This document shows, one piece after another, positions 25,357 through 34,169 of a DNA stretch of 64,000 nt. This DNA is from Chryseosolibacter sp044507775 (lineage in GTDB: Bacteria > Bacteroidota > Bacteroidia > Cytophagales > Cyclobacteriaceae). Numbering within the stretch: the first letter of the stretch is position 1; each line of letters opens with the position of its first letter. The notes under the pieces were generated by a model that saw only the letters and a list, made by a program, of their open reading frames with translations, was not told the origin of the DNA and did no database searches. The position numbers were made by a program, and so were the translations under genes. The stretch lies in assembly GCA_044507775.1 (NCBI GenBank), contig JBIQIY010000004.1:159080-223079 (forward strand). The letters run 5' to 3'.

Positions 25357-25755
25357 ATGAACAAGTTCTTTAACGCGGCTCTGCGAAATGCTACTTCGAT
25401 CATCGGACGGCCGTCCCGTCTGTTGGCAATCCTTCCGCGACTGGCTTCGAAGCTAAAAGATGTTAACTGGACGAGTGTAAACGGGAATTCGGTTAAGGAG
25501 AAATTTTTTGTATTGGGGCGGCTTATCAAGGCCTACGCGCTCGGCCAGTACCGCGATGTTCCGTGGAAGACCATCTTGCTGATCGTCGCTGCAGTGATCT
25601 ATTTTGTCAATCCCCTTGACCTGGTGCCGGACATTGTGCCGCTAACAGGACTCACGGACGATTTTGCGGTGTTGCTGTGGGTATACAATTCGGTCAGCAA
25701 TGAGATCGAGAAATTTCTCGCCTGGGAAAAAGCAAAAGTGAAGGAACAACTTTGA
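25357..25755 (+). CDS. DUF1232 (YkvA-type) small membrane protein
   Basis: The 132-residue protein contains the DUF1232 core VPWKTILLIVAAVIYFVNPLDLVPDIVPLTGLTDDFAVL, with its NPLDLVPD motif inside a membrane hairpin. I start at ATG 25357; the longer frame from 25279 overlaps the previous gene. The function of the family is unknown. It precedes dtd by 43 bp. Confidence 0.85.
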   Translation: MNKFFNAALRNATSIIGRPSRLLAILPRLASKLKDVNWTSVNGNSVKEKFFVLGRLIKAYALGQYRDVPWKTILLIVAAVIYFVNPLDLVPDIVPLTGLTDDFAVLLWVYNSVSNEIEKFLAWEKAKVKEQL

Positions 25756-25798
25756 CGATAAGTTTGACACCCATGTTTGTGATAGCAGAGTTCCGATC

Positions 25799-26251
25799 AT
25801 GATCGCCGTAGTACAGCGCGTATCTCAGGCGTCCGTGGAAATTCAGGGGGAGGTTCGCGCCCGGATCGGGGGAGGCTTGCTTGTTCTGATCGGCATTGAA
25901 GACGCAGACGGTGATGACGACATCGAGTGGCTGGCCGCCAAGATCGTCAACCTGCGAATTTTCAACGACGCGGCAGGAATCATGAACATCAGTGTCCGGG
26001 AGACCGGTGGGGACATCATTGTAGTGAGCCAGTTTACACTTCATGCGAGTATCCGGAAGGGGAACCGCCCCTCCTATATCAAGGCGTCGAAGCCCGAAAT
26101 AGCGATACCGTTGTACGAACGATTTGTGAAGGCGCTGGCCGAGGGTCTCGGCAAGGCCGTTCAAACGGGAGAATTTGGAGCCGACATGAAGGTCAGTCTC
26201 GTGAACGATGGTCCGGTCACCATTATCGCCGACAGCCAAAGAAAAGAATGA
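25799..26251 (+). CDS. dtd: D-aminoacyl-tRNA deacylase
   Basis: The 150-residue protein has the two Dtd signatures: SQFTLHASIRKGNRPSY and NDGPVTI. The N-terminus MIAVVQRVSQASVEI is typical. Dtd hydrolyses D-aminoacyl-tRNA (and glycyl-tRNA-Ala), keeping D-amino acids out of proteins. Its stop overlaps the start of a VanX-like dipeptidase gene (ATGA), so the two are coupled and may serve a shared D-alanine task. Confidence 0.97.
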   Translation: MIAVVQRVSQASVEIQGEVRARIGGGLLVLIGIEDADGDDDIEWLAAKIVNLRIFNDAAGIMNISVRETGGDIIVVSQFTLHASIRKGNRPSYIKASKPEIAIPLYERFVKALAEGLGKAVQTGEFGADMKVSLVNDGPVTIIADSQRKE

Positions 26252-26922
26252 TGAAACACCTTCGCCTCTTGATTTTCGTTTTTCTGTGTTCGCTGCCGGC
26301 TGCAGCCCAATACAAGTATGGATTGACCCCGATGAAATACAGCGCTTACGCGGAAAGTGTAAAAAGCGATGAGGCGCGTGAGCTGATTGACCTGCAGAAA
26401 TACGTTCGGGGGATCCTGTTGGATATTCGGTATGCGACTACGAATAATTTTACCGGCGAGAAAATATACGATGAGGCCAAGGCTTACGCGCGCAAGCCCG
26501 TTGCCGATGCGCTGCGGCGGATACAGGGAGATCTGCAAAAGCAAGGATTGGGCTTGAAGATTTTCGACGCCTACCGCCCGTATCGCGCGACGGTGAAATT
26601 TTATGAAGTCTATGGCGATACAACTTATGTGGCTTCGCCGTACCGCGGATCGCGGCATAATCGGGGATGTGCAATAGACCTCACGTTGGTTGACCTGCGC
26701 ACGGGGAAGGAACTGAAAATGCCGACGGGCTATGATTCCTTTACAAAGCAGGCATGGCCCTCGACGCCTGTCCGGGATGAAGAGGCACGAAACAACCGCC
26801 AGACTTTGATCGATGCCATGGAGAAGCACGGCTTTCGTGTGAACTCTTCCGAATGGTGGCATTTCGATTTTATCGGCTGGAAAAAGTTCGAGGTTCTCGA
26901 TATTGATTTCTCGGAGTTGTAA
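26248..26922 (+). CDS. ddpX: VanX-like D-alanyl-D-alanine dipeptidase (M15D)
   Basis: The 224-residue protein has a signal peptide (LLIFVFLCSLPAAAQ) and the M15D zinc motifs: SRHNRGCAIDLTL (SxHxxGxAxD) and EWWHFDF (ExxH). VanX/DdpX enzymes split D-Ala-D-Ala. As an exported protein it would act on D-Ala-D-Ala released in the periplasm, most simply for nutrition or wall recycling. The neighbouring gene is dtd and no vanH/vanA genes are present, so vancomycin resistance is not indicated. Either of two adjacent ATGs (26248 or 26251) could be used. Confidence 0.9.
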   Translation: MMKHLRLLIFVFLCSLPAAAQYKYGLTPMKYSAYAESVKSDEARELIDLQKYVRGILLDIRYATTNNFTGEKIYDEAKAYARKPVADALRRIQGDLQKQGLGLKIFDAYRPYRATVKFYEVYGDTTYVASPYRGSRHNRGCAIDLTLVDLRTGKELKMPTGYDSFTKQAWPSTPVRDEEARNNRQTLIDAMEKHGFRVNSSEWWHFDFIGWKKFEVLDIDFSEL

Positions 26923-27109
26923 GGTGCAGCTTCTCGCAAGTCATTTTTTCCCGAATTATTCTTTTCTTAATAAGGGTATGAGGTCAGTTGTGGTACCCCT
27001 ATCCGCGGCATCTTTCGTTAAAAAAGAAATATTATGGATACTGCTCTTTGAAATTCCAATTTAAATCAACTATTTCATCTCATCCTCAGAAAGTATAGAA
27101 CAACGTCCA

Positions 27110-27694
27110 ATGGACTCTTCAAGCTCAAATGAACGATGCGGGGCGACTGATGCAGCATTACTGGAGATGCTGCGGGACAATCACGCATGGGCGTTGAGAG
27201 AGATCTTTGATCGGTATCACTTACGGTTGCATCGGTTGGCTGCCGGTGTCCTTAATGACGACGAGCAAGCGAAGGATTTTGTACAGGATGTGTTTGTCGA
27301 CCTTTGGAATCGCCGGCATACTTCAAACATCCGAACACTTTCACACTACCTTACGCGTGCGGTAAAATTTCAGGTCTTACGGCATTTGCGTGATGGAAGA
27401 ATTCAGGAACATCATTTGAAGCTCGTGCAAAAGGTGGAGTTTGTCAATCAAACGGAAGACACCCTGAATTTCAAGGAGCTGGAAGTACAGCTTCAGAAAG
27501 CCGTCGAAATACTACCCCCGCGCTGCAGGGAGGTTTTTTTTCTCAGCCGCTATGAAAGCCTTTCACACAAAGAGATATCCGAACGCCTCAATATTTCACC
27601 AAAAACGGTTGAGGTTCAGATCGGCAAGGCCTTATCAATCCTCCGCTCAAAACTGGAGGGGATCGTCCTACTGATAATTTTATTGATCCGGTAG
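27110..27694 (+). CDS. ECF sigma factor of the Bacteroidota SusCD/FecI type
   Basis: The 194-residue protein has sigma region 2 (ALREIFDRYHLRLHRLA...AKDFVQDVFVDLWNRR) and region 4 with the helix-turn-helix SHKEISERLNISPKTVEVQIGKAL. It is directly upstream of a fecR gene and the susC gene, the standard order of trans-envelope signalling in Bacteroidota: outer-membrane SusC with an STN domain, anti-sigma FecR, and this sigma factor. The last residues are hydrophobic (IVLLIILLIR), as often seen in this family. Confidence 0.93.
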   Translation: MDSSSSNERCGATDAALLEMLRDNHAWALREIFDRYHLRLHRLAAGVLNDDEQAKDFVQDVFVDLWNRRHTSNIRTLSHYLTRAVKFQVLRHLRDGRIQEHHLKLVQKVEFVNQTEDTLNFKELEVQLQKAVEILPPRCREVFFLSRYESLSHKEISERLNISPKTVEVQIGKALSILRSKLEGIVLLIILLIR

Positions 27695-27780
27695 CCAGCT
27701 TTCGCGGCAGATCACGACTATTTCTGAAAGAAAAACAGAACGGAGTAGGGGATCCCCGCCCCTTTCGGTACATATTATTA

Positions 27781-28815
27781 ATGCCAAGAAACATGACGAA
27801 AGAAGAGTTTGAAGCCCTGATCCAACGGTATTTAGCAGGGAAAGCTTCTGAGAGCGAAGAGCAAATGATCGACGATTTCTTTGCTGCTCAGGAACGAAAA
27901 CGACCGGTAGGGGCGAGCTCCTTAAGCGAGTCGATGTGGGCTTCCGTGGAGAGTCGCATAGAGGATGATTTATCCTCCGTTGAAGTGGAGGCTGCAAGAC
28001 CTTCAAGTGGGTCAAACGGGCGACGCTGGGTGGTCGCATTTTTCAGCGTTATTCTTGTTGCAAGCGGTGCCTACGCGTACCTCCAGAGTTCGTGGTCGGA
28101 AGAAGAGGCGCCGAAATGGGTTTCTCTGGATGTGCCGTACGGTCAAAAGTCTCTTGTGACGCTCGCCGACGGTACCCGGATTTATCTGAACGGTGGAAGT
28201 TTCATTCGCTATCCGGAGGTGTTCCGCCCCGAGAAACGCGAGGTAAAATTATCGGGTGAAGCCTTTTTCGAGGTGACGCCGGATCCGAACCGGCCCTTTG
28301 TGGTGACGTCCGGTGATGTCACTACGCAGGTGTTGGGAACCTCCTTCAATGTGCAGGCTTTTCCAAACAGGCAGGTCAGCGTTACAGTGGCGACCGGCAA
28401 GGTTCAGGTGGAACTTGAAGTTCCTGAAAGTGAAAATGACGATGCCGACGTACAGCGCCGCGTAGTACTGGCACCCAATGATCAGGCCACCTACAAGCCC
28501 GGTGAACAAGGATTTACCGTTCGGGAGGTCGATCTCGAAAAATACCTGGCATGGAAAGAGAATACCCTCATGTTTGAAGATGCCTCACTGGAGGATGTTG
28601 CGCGTTTGTTGGAACGGTGGTACAACGTTACGATCGTGTTTGACAATGAGTTGATAAAGACTTGCCGCATCAACGGAAAATACAAAGATCAAAGCCTGGA
28701 GCGTGTGTTGCAAAGTATAGAGTACATGTATCATGTAACCTATGAATTCACATTGCCCAACCGGGTTCGTTTAAACGGAGATGGCTGTAATGTGCGGGTG
28801 GTGAATTCCTCCTAG
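27781..28815 (+). CDS. FecR-type anti-sigma regulator
   Basis: The 344-residue protein has a cytoplasmic N-terminal sigma-binding part, one membrane segment near residues 80-100 (VVAFFSVILVASGAYAYL), a periplasmic FecR domain (VPYGQKSLVTLADGTRIYLNGGS, EVKLSGEAFFEVTPDPNRPFVVTSGDVTTQVLGTSFNV) and a C-terminal DUF4974-type domain (EDASLEDVARLLERWYNVTIVF). It should relay substrate occupancy from the STN domain of SusC to the sigma factor encoded 86 bp upstream. Confidence 0.94.
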   Translation: MPRNMTKEEFEALIQRYLAGKASESEEQMIDDFFAAQERKRPVGASSLSESMWASVESRIEDDLSSVEVEAARPSSGSNGRRWVVAFFSVILVASGAYAYLQSSWSEEEAPKWVSLDVPYGQKSLVTLADGTRIYLNGGSFIRYPEVFRPEKREVKLSGEAFFEVTPDPNRPFVVTSGDVTTQVLGTSFNVQAFPNRQVSVTVATGKVQVELEVPESENDDADVQRRVVLAPNDQATYKPGEQGFTVREVDLEKYLAWKENTLMFEDASLEDVARLLERWYNVTIVFDNELIKTCRINGKYKDQSLERVLQSIEYMYHVTYEFTLPNRVRLNGDGCNVRVVNSS

Positions 28816-28936
28816 ATAATGGAAGCCGGTTCGCCGGCAAAAAAAGAAGCTCCGGTCACACCTGAATCCTGGAAGATGGCGGTGGGCCGGAGCTGAGCTA
28901 AAATAAGTTTTCACTATTTCAACCTAATACAAATCT
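28816..28936 (+). promoter_or_regulatory. Structured leader between fecR and susC
   Basis: Two dyads lie in this 121-bp gap: a compact hairpin GCCGG-TTCG-CCGGC at 28825-28838, with a stable-type TTCG loop, and a wider one AGCTCCGG / CCGGAGCT at 28848-28894. Neither is followed by a clear T tract. They could be a processing site, a partial terminator or an RNA-binding site that lets susC be expressed at a different level from fecR. No promoter could be fixed. Confidence 0.35.
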
Positions 28937-31900
28937 ATGCAAAAATTTCTATCTAAATCGCTGAATTTTATGTCATTGCAATGCTTGATCATCATGACAA
29001 TTCAGGTGGTGACGATGCCATTTCTAGTGGCTGGGAATCTGAACGCACAGAATCTGGCTGACACGAAACTCTCTGCCGACATTCGCAACAAAAAGCTCGT
29101 CGAGCTCTTTGAGACAATCGAGACAAAGACCGAATATGTGTTTGCTTTTCCGGAAAAGATCAAGAAAAGTAAAGATCGTTTCTCCTTCCGGTTCCGCAAC
29201 GAAAGCCTTGATAAGGTTTTGCTGGAGGTAAGTCAGAAGACGGGCCTGAAGTTTCAGGTGATCGAACACACTATCACGGCTGCATTCGTAGAAGAAAGTG
29301 AGCCAGCAAGCCCCGTCGTAGTCGTGGAATCAAGTCCGCAACAAGCGACCGTGACAGGTGTGGTTACCGACGAGCGAGGGGGTTCGCTACCCGGTGTGAG
29401 CATCCTTGTGAAAGGCACGAGCACCGGAACGGCGACAGATGTCGATGGACGATATTCAATTGCGGCGTCGCCACAGGACGTACTGGTTTTTTCATTTATC
29501 GGTTTTGAAACGCAGGAGATCGCGGTGGGTCAGCAGAGTACAATAGACCTTGTCATGCATGAGTCGACGCAAACACTGGGTGAGGTAGTGGTAATCGGTT
29601 TTGGAACGAGGGAAAGAAAAGATCTGACGGGATCTATCTCGGCCATTCAGTCCGACGAGATCGAAAAGGTGCCGTTCGCGTCTCCTCAGTTCGCGTTGCA
29701 GGGAAAGGCTACCGGTGTGCGGATCGTGAATCAAAGTGGTGATCCTTCCGCAGCACCTCAGGTTTTTATCCGCGGTGTTGGAACGTGGAATGGAACGTCT
29801 CAGCCATTGTATGTAATCGATGGGCAGATCATCACACCGCCATCCAACGCTAATCAGGATGTGATTGGCAATATAAATTTGTGGACCTTGATCAATCCCA
29901 CTGACATCGAGTCAATGTCAGTATTAAAGGATGCTTCAGCAGCGGCGATATATGGAAGCCGGGGAGCGAATGGTGTGATTCTCATCACCACCAAAAGGGG
30001 GAAACGCGGGCGTCCTATTGTTGAATTCAGCTCTCAGTACGGCGTGCAGAACATTTCGACATTTGATGTTTTGAACACGAACCAGTACGTCGATCTGATT
30101 CGTGAATCATACACTAACAGCAGCGATCCCGATGTAAGTATTGAAGAGGATCTTTACGGTCGGAATCAAGGCAATCCGGTCAACAGGCTTAATAACTTTG
30201 CGCCGCAGTTCGACCCGACGAGCCCTTACTTTATTGGCGAAAACGGCCCTTATTACAACTGGCAGGATGAGATCCGTCAGAAGAATGCGGTCAATCAAAA
30301 CTATAACGTAAAAGTGTCGGGGGCGGGAGAATCCGCCGACTATTACATTTCGCTTGGTTATACTGATCAGGAAAGCGTGCTGAAGGGATCGTCTTTGGAA
30401 CGCTACAATCTGGCAGTTAATGTTAATACGGATATTGGAAAATATATCAGGACTGGATTTAACTACAAGTTGACCTACCAGGAGTCGGACGATAGTCCCC
30501 CATTCGGTTCTGATGAAGCGTTGATGCAGGCAGCATCTGCGCCGCCATGGCAGCCAATCTATGACGCCAGTAACCGGTTTGGCTTCGCACCTGTAAGAAG
30601 GTTGTATAATGATGCGGGCAACTGGGAACCGTACAGGCTGTACGGCAATCAGACGAGGATCAATGCGTTGGCATATCAGAAAGTGAACGACCAGACCTTC
30701 AACCTCATGCGCAACATGGGTCAGGCCTTTATCGAGATTGAGCCGATTTCCGGCTTGACTGTACGCGGTGCCTTGAGCCTTGACTACACTTATCAGCAGC
30801 GCGTGGAGTTTGAGGATATCTGGATCGGTGAATTTTCTGTCGACACCCCGGACCCGGATCAGGCAAAACCTGAGGGATCGTTTGGTGACTACGGTCTCCG
30901 AACAAACAAGTTTTACAATTACCAGGCAGACCTTACTGTTAACTACGCCAAGATATTCGGATTGCATTCGGTGAACGCACTTTTTTCTGTGCAGGATCAA
31001 TACTTCAAGAACTGGACGGAAAGTGTGTCTACGACGCAAGCGGGATCACGCGATCGGAACCTGGTAGGCATCGCAGGTCCTCCGAGTTCCGTCAGTGGTT
31101 TCTCAGGGAGGTCTGAAAAGTTTTGGTTTGGTTATGTTGGTCGCCTGGGTTACAACTATAACAGCAAGTATTATCTCGACCTATCGATGCGAAGAGACGG
31201 AAGTTCCGGCTTCCCCGAGGATAAGAGGTGGGGTAATTTTTATTCCGCAGCCGGCGCATGGAGGATAAGTGAAGAATCTTTCATGGACGGCGTAACATTT
31301 CTCGATGATCTGAAATTGAGGGGTGGCTGGGGACAGACCGGGAACGATGAAAATGTTGTCGGACGGTTTGCATATCTCTCGGGCATTACTTCCTCTGGGT
31401 CATACTCGTTCGGATCCGGCAACGGCGATGCTTATGGAAGATATCTGATCGCCTCCTCGATTCGCGATTTGTCAAATACGAATTTCTCCTGGGAAACTGT
31501 CACCACAAGCTATGCAGGCTTCGATGCGGTCTTCTTGAACAACAAGATGACGGCTACGGTGGAATACTTTAACAGAGTTACAGACGACATCCTGCAGACT
31601 GTGGCTATACCGCTGATTGTAGGTACGGCACCGCCCGTATTCAATATAGGATCGGCCAGAAACCGGGGCGTGGAACTTGAGCTGGGTTATAACGGAAATG
31701 CCGGCGCCTTTACTTACAATGTTTCAGGTAACATCTCTTTTGTATCCAATGAAGTGACGGAGCTCTATGATGATCAGCCTCTCGACACAGGTTTTGGAAG
31801 GGTTGAGGAAGGAAGACCGATCGGTCACATCTGGGGTTTCCGGTTGGGAGGAATATTCCAGACTCAGGATGAAATAGATGCGTATTACGCAGCTACGCCG

Positions 31901-32524
31901 GATGAAACTATCGGTGGTGACGCCGCATACGTTCAGCCTGGTGATATGTATTTTCTTGATGTGTATGGAAAGCCAACGGAAACCGAGCGCTTTTACAGCC
32001 GCACACCTGATGGCGTCATAAGCGAAGCCGACCGCACGGAATTGGGTTCAACGATTCCGGGTCACACGTATGGCTTGAACCTGTCAGCAGGTTACAAAGG
32101 CTTCGACCTGTCGGTCAATTTCTATGGTGAAGGAGATGTTCAGAAAGTTAATCTCGCACGGCAAAGACTGGAGGCAATGAACAGCAGTGGACTTAACCAG
32201 ATGACCACAACGTTGGGCCGTTGGACGCCTGAGAATCCTTCCACCTCAATGCCGAGGGCGGTGATAGGAGACCCGGCAGGAAACAATCGTTTCTCAAGCC
32301 GTTGGGTTGAAGACGCAGGTTTCTTCAGGCTGAACACGTGGCAGCTTGGCTACAGCCTTCCAAGCACAGTGCTTGATAAGACCGCAGGTGTTGTGAGTCG
32401 CTTCAGGTTGTATGTTGGTGGTCAAAATAGTATGCTCATTACAAACTGGTCCACGCTGGATCCGGTAAATGACGTTTACCCGCTGCCCAAAAGTTTCTTT
32501 GTAGGATTGAACGCCACTTTCTAA
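28937..32524 (+). CDS. SusC/RagA TonB-linked outer membrane transporter with STN domain
   Basis: The 1195-residue protein has a signal peptide ending near AGNLNAQ and an STN signalling domain (about residues 45-115: LSADIRNKKLVELFETIETKTEYVFAF...LKFQVIEHTI). A carboxypeptidase-regulatory-like domain follows (VTGVVTDERGGSLPGVSILVKG), then a plug with LGEVVVIGFGT and GVILITTKRGK, then the long beta barrel ending FVGLNATF. The STN domain marks it as a transducer coupled to the upstream FecR and sigma factor. It imports an oligomeric substrate together with the SusD protein 10 bp downstream. Confidence 0.96.
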   Translation: MQKFLSKSLNFMSLQCLIIMTIQVVTMPFLVAGNLNAQNLADTKLSADIRNKKLVELFETIETKTEYVFAFPEKIKKSKDRFSFRFRNESLDKVLLEVSQKTGLKFQVIEHTITAAFVEESEPASPVVVVESSPQQATVTGVVTDERGGSLPGVSILVKGTSTGTATDVDGRYSIAASPQDVLVFSFIGFETQEIAVGQQSTIDLVMHESTQTLGEVVVIGFGTRERKDLTGSISAIQSDEIEKVPFASPQFALQGKATGVRIVNQSGDPSAAPQVFIRGVGTWNGTSQPLYVIDGQIITPPSNANQDVIGNINLWTLINPTDIESMSVLKDASAAAIYGSRGANGVILITTKRGKRGRPIVEFSSQYGVQNISTFDVLNTNQYVDLIRESYTNSSDPDVSIEEDLYGRNQGNPVNRLNNFAPQFDPTSPYFIGENGPYYNWQDEIRQKNAVNQNYNVKVSGAGESADYYISLGYTDQESVLKGSSLERYNLAVNVNTDIGKYIRTGFNYKLTYQESDDSPPFGSDEALMQAASAPPWQPIYDASNRFGFAPVRRLYNDAGNWEPYRLYGNQTRINALAYQKVNDQTFNLMRNMGQAFIEIEPISGLTVRGALSLDYTYQQRVEFEDIWIGEFSVDTPDPDQAKPEGSFGDYGLRTNKFYNYQADLTVNYAKIFGLHSVNALFSVQDQYFKNWTESVSTTQAGSRDRNLVGIAGPPSSVSGFSGRSEKFWFGYVGRLGYNYNSKYYLDLSMRRDGSSGFPEDKRWGNFYSAAGAWRISEESFMDGVTFLDDLKLRGGWGQTGNDENVVGRFAYLSGITSSGSYSFGSGNGDAYGRYLIASSIRDLSNTNFSWETVTTSYAGFDAVFLNNKMTATVEYFNRVTDDILQTVAIPLIVGTAPPVFNIGSARNRGVELELGYNGNAGAFTYNVSGNISFVSNEVTELYDDQPLDTGFGRVEEGRPIGHIWGFRLGGIFQTQDEIDAYYAATPDETIGGDAAYVQPGDMYFLDVYGKPTETERFYSRTPDGVISEADRTELGSTIPGHTYGLNLSAGYKGFDLSVNFYGEGDVQKVNLARQRLEAMNSSGLNQMTTTLGRWTPENPSTSMPRAVIGDPAGNNRFSSRWVEDAGFFRLNTWQLGYSLPSTVLDKTAGVVSRFRLYVGGQNSMLITNWSTLDPVNDVYPLPKSFFVGLNATF

Positions 32525-32534
32525 GCTATACAAC

Positions 32535-34094
32535 ATGAAAAAATCATTGATATATAAATTTTCGCTGACTATAGTCATTACCGTCTTCAGTCTTAATTCC
32601 TGCGACGTTGATCGGTTAGATTCGCCACCCCTGGGCCTGATTGAGGAGAACTATTTCACCCTGGAGTCGCAATACAACGAGGTTCTTTACGCTGCCTATG
32701 GAAAGATGACTGACTGGTTCTGGTTCCACGCCCAGGATTTCTCCTATCCGATGTTCATTCTGCCCGGCGATGACATAACAGAAACCAACGGTGTCTTCGC
32801 TTCCTTTGAAATATTCAATAACCTGAACTCGACGAATGGACTGGTTCGATATTTCTTCAATTCCACGTACGAGTTGATTCAACGCGCCAACGTGGTAATA
32901 GAGGCAACCGAGAAAGGGGATCGCTCTCTGTTCAGAGATCCCAGCTTTATGGACAATCAGCATGGAGAGGGTTTGTTTCTTCGTGCATTGGCCAATTATT
33001 ACCTGTACAACATGTTCGGGACAGCTCCTCTCGTTACGGAACGTTTGGTGCTTGAAACAATGCACCAGCCTAAGTCACAGGGCACGCAATTGCTCGATCA
33101 GGCTATCATTGACCTGCAGGACGCGATTCCGTTTTTGCCGGATAGCTGGAATGACAACAACCGCGGAAGGGCAACGAAGAATTCCGCTCGTGGGCTACTG
33201 TTGAAGTGCCTCGTCTTTCGTGGCGACTACACGGGATCGGCTGGCGACTACGCGGCAGCGGTCGAGGTCTACAATCAGATCACTGCGAGTCTGACCACCG
33301 ATTATACGGACAACTTTAATGCGCTGACCGAGAACAATGCGGAGTCCTTGTTTGAGTTTCAGGCTTCACAGGTCCCTGGCGGAGATGATAACGTGTGGCT
33401 TCAGAATGACGGCCCGTGGCGTGGTACTGAAGTGATGACAGCGTATTGGGGATTTTACACCATCGAAGGAAATAATGCGAGGAACAACCTTCGCGGTGAT
33501 AACTGGAAGGTTACTCAAAAGATGGTAAACCTGTATGGCACCGACCCGCGGGTAGACTTCTTCACGGAGGACAACAGGAATTTCTCAAAGTATGGTAAGA
33601 AAGAACTGGATGCCCTGGCAAATACGGGAGTCGGGTCGCTCAACAATGTGAGACTACTTCGCTACGCGGATGCGAAGCTGTTGGCTGCCGAAGCTATTCT
33701 TCTTTCGGGTGGCAACAAGGCTGACGCAATCGGGCTGATCAATGATGTGAGAACAAGGGCCCGGAACTGGGCAGCTTCTGCGGGTGTCGGCGATGGCTCC
33801 GAGCCGGCTGACCGAAACGTAGCAGAAACCGATAATGCGGTGATCATGCAATGGATCGAAGACGAAAGAGTATGTGAACTACTTGGCGAGCCATGGATCC
33901 GCTGGTTTGATCTCAAGCGCTGGGATGCTCGCGGATATAAGGATCTCTCAACGTGGGGTGGTGACGATGAGCATTTCAGTACCGATCTTTCGGCTGCATT
34001 TCAGTTTGAGTATCCGAAGCATTTGCTGCTCCCACTGCCGCAGGACGAAGTTGACAGGAATGAGCAAATCGTGGAAAATAACCCGGGGTATTAA
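32535..34094 (+). CDS. SusD/RagB surface lipoprotein
   Basis: The 519-residue protein has a lipoprotein signal (SLNSC, Cys at residue 23) and the SusD helical core. The N-terminal ESQYNEVLYAAYGKM is followed by the TPR-like FLRALANYYLYNMFGTAPLV and the RagB/SusD C-terminal segment LLRYADAKLLAAEAILLSGG...WIEDERVCELLGEPWIRWFDLKRWD. It caps the SusC barrel and binds the substrate. A strong hairpin terminator follows the gene. Confidence 0.95.
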   Translation: MKKSLIYKFSLTIVITVFSLNSCDVDRLDSPPLGLIEENYFTLESQYNEVLYAAYGKMTDWFWFHAQDFSYPMFILPGDDITETNGVFASFEIFNNLNSTNGLVRYFFNSTYELIQRANVVIEATEKGDRSLFRDPSFMDNQHGEGLFLRALANYYLYNMFGTAPLVTERLVLETMHQPKSQGTQLLDQAIIDLQDAIPFLPDSWNDNNRGRATKNSARGLLLKCLVFRGDYTGSAGDYAAAVEVYNQITASLTTDYTDNFNALTENNAESLFEFQASQVPGGDDNVWLQNDGPWRGTEVMTAYWGFYTIEGNNARNNLRGDNWKVTQKMVNLYGTDPRVDFFTEDNRNFSKYGKKELDALANTGVGSLNNVRLLRYADAKLLAAEAILLSGGNKADAIGLINDVRTRARNWAASAGVGDGSEPADRNVAETDNAVIMQWIEDERVCELLGEPWIRWFDLKRWDARGYKDLSTWGGDDEHFSTDLSAAFQFEYPKHLLLPLPQDEVDRNEQIVENNPGY

Positions 34095-34119
34095 AGGCCC
34101 GGCCTTATTCATGAAATTT

Positions 34120-34153
34120 GATGATGCCGCCTGCACAGGCGGCATCATCCTTT
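34120..34153 (+). terminator. Intrinsic terminator after susD
   Basis: A 14-bp perfect stem, GATGATGCCGCCTG / CAGGCGGCATCATC with a 2-nt centre (in practice a 4-nt loop), is followed by CTTTAATT. It lies 26 bp after the susD stop and 17 bp before the next gene, so it probably reduces read-through from susCD into the FG-GAP lipoprotein gene. Confidence 0.7.
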
Positions 34154-34169
34154 AATTAGTGGATAGATT

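Noticed and set aside
26248..26922. Vancomycin resistance gene
   Set aside because: VanX-like dipeptidase is exported and stands beside dtd; vanH and vanA homologues are absent, so resistance is not supported.
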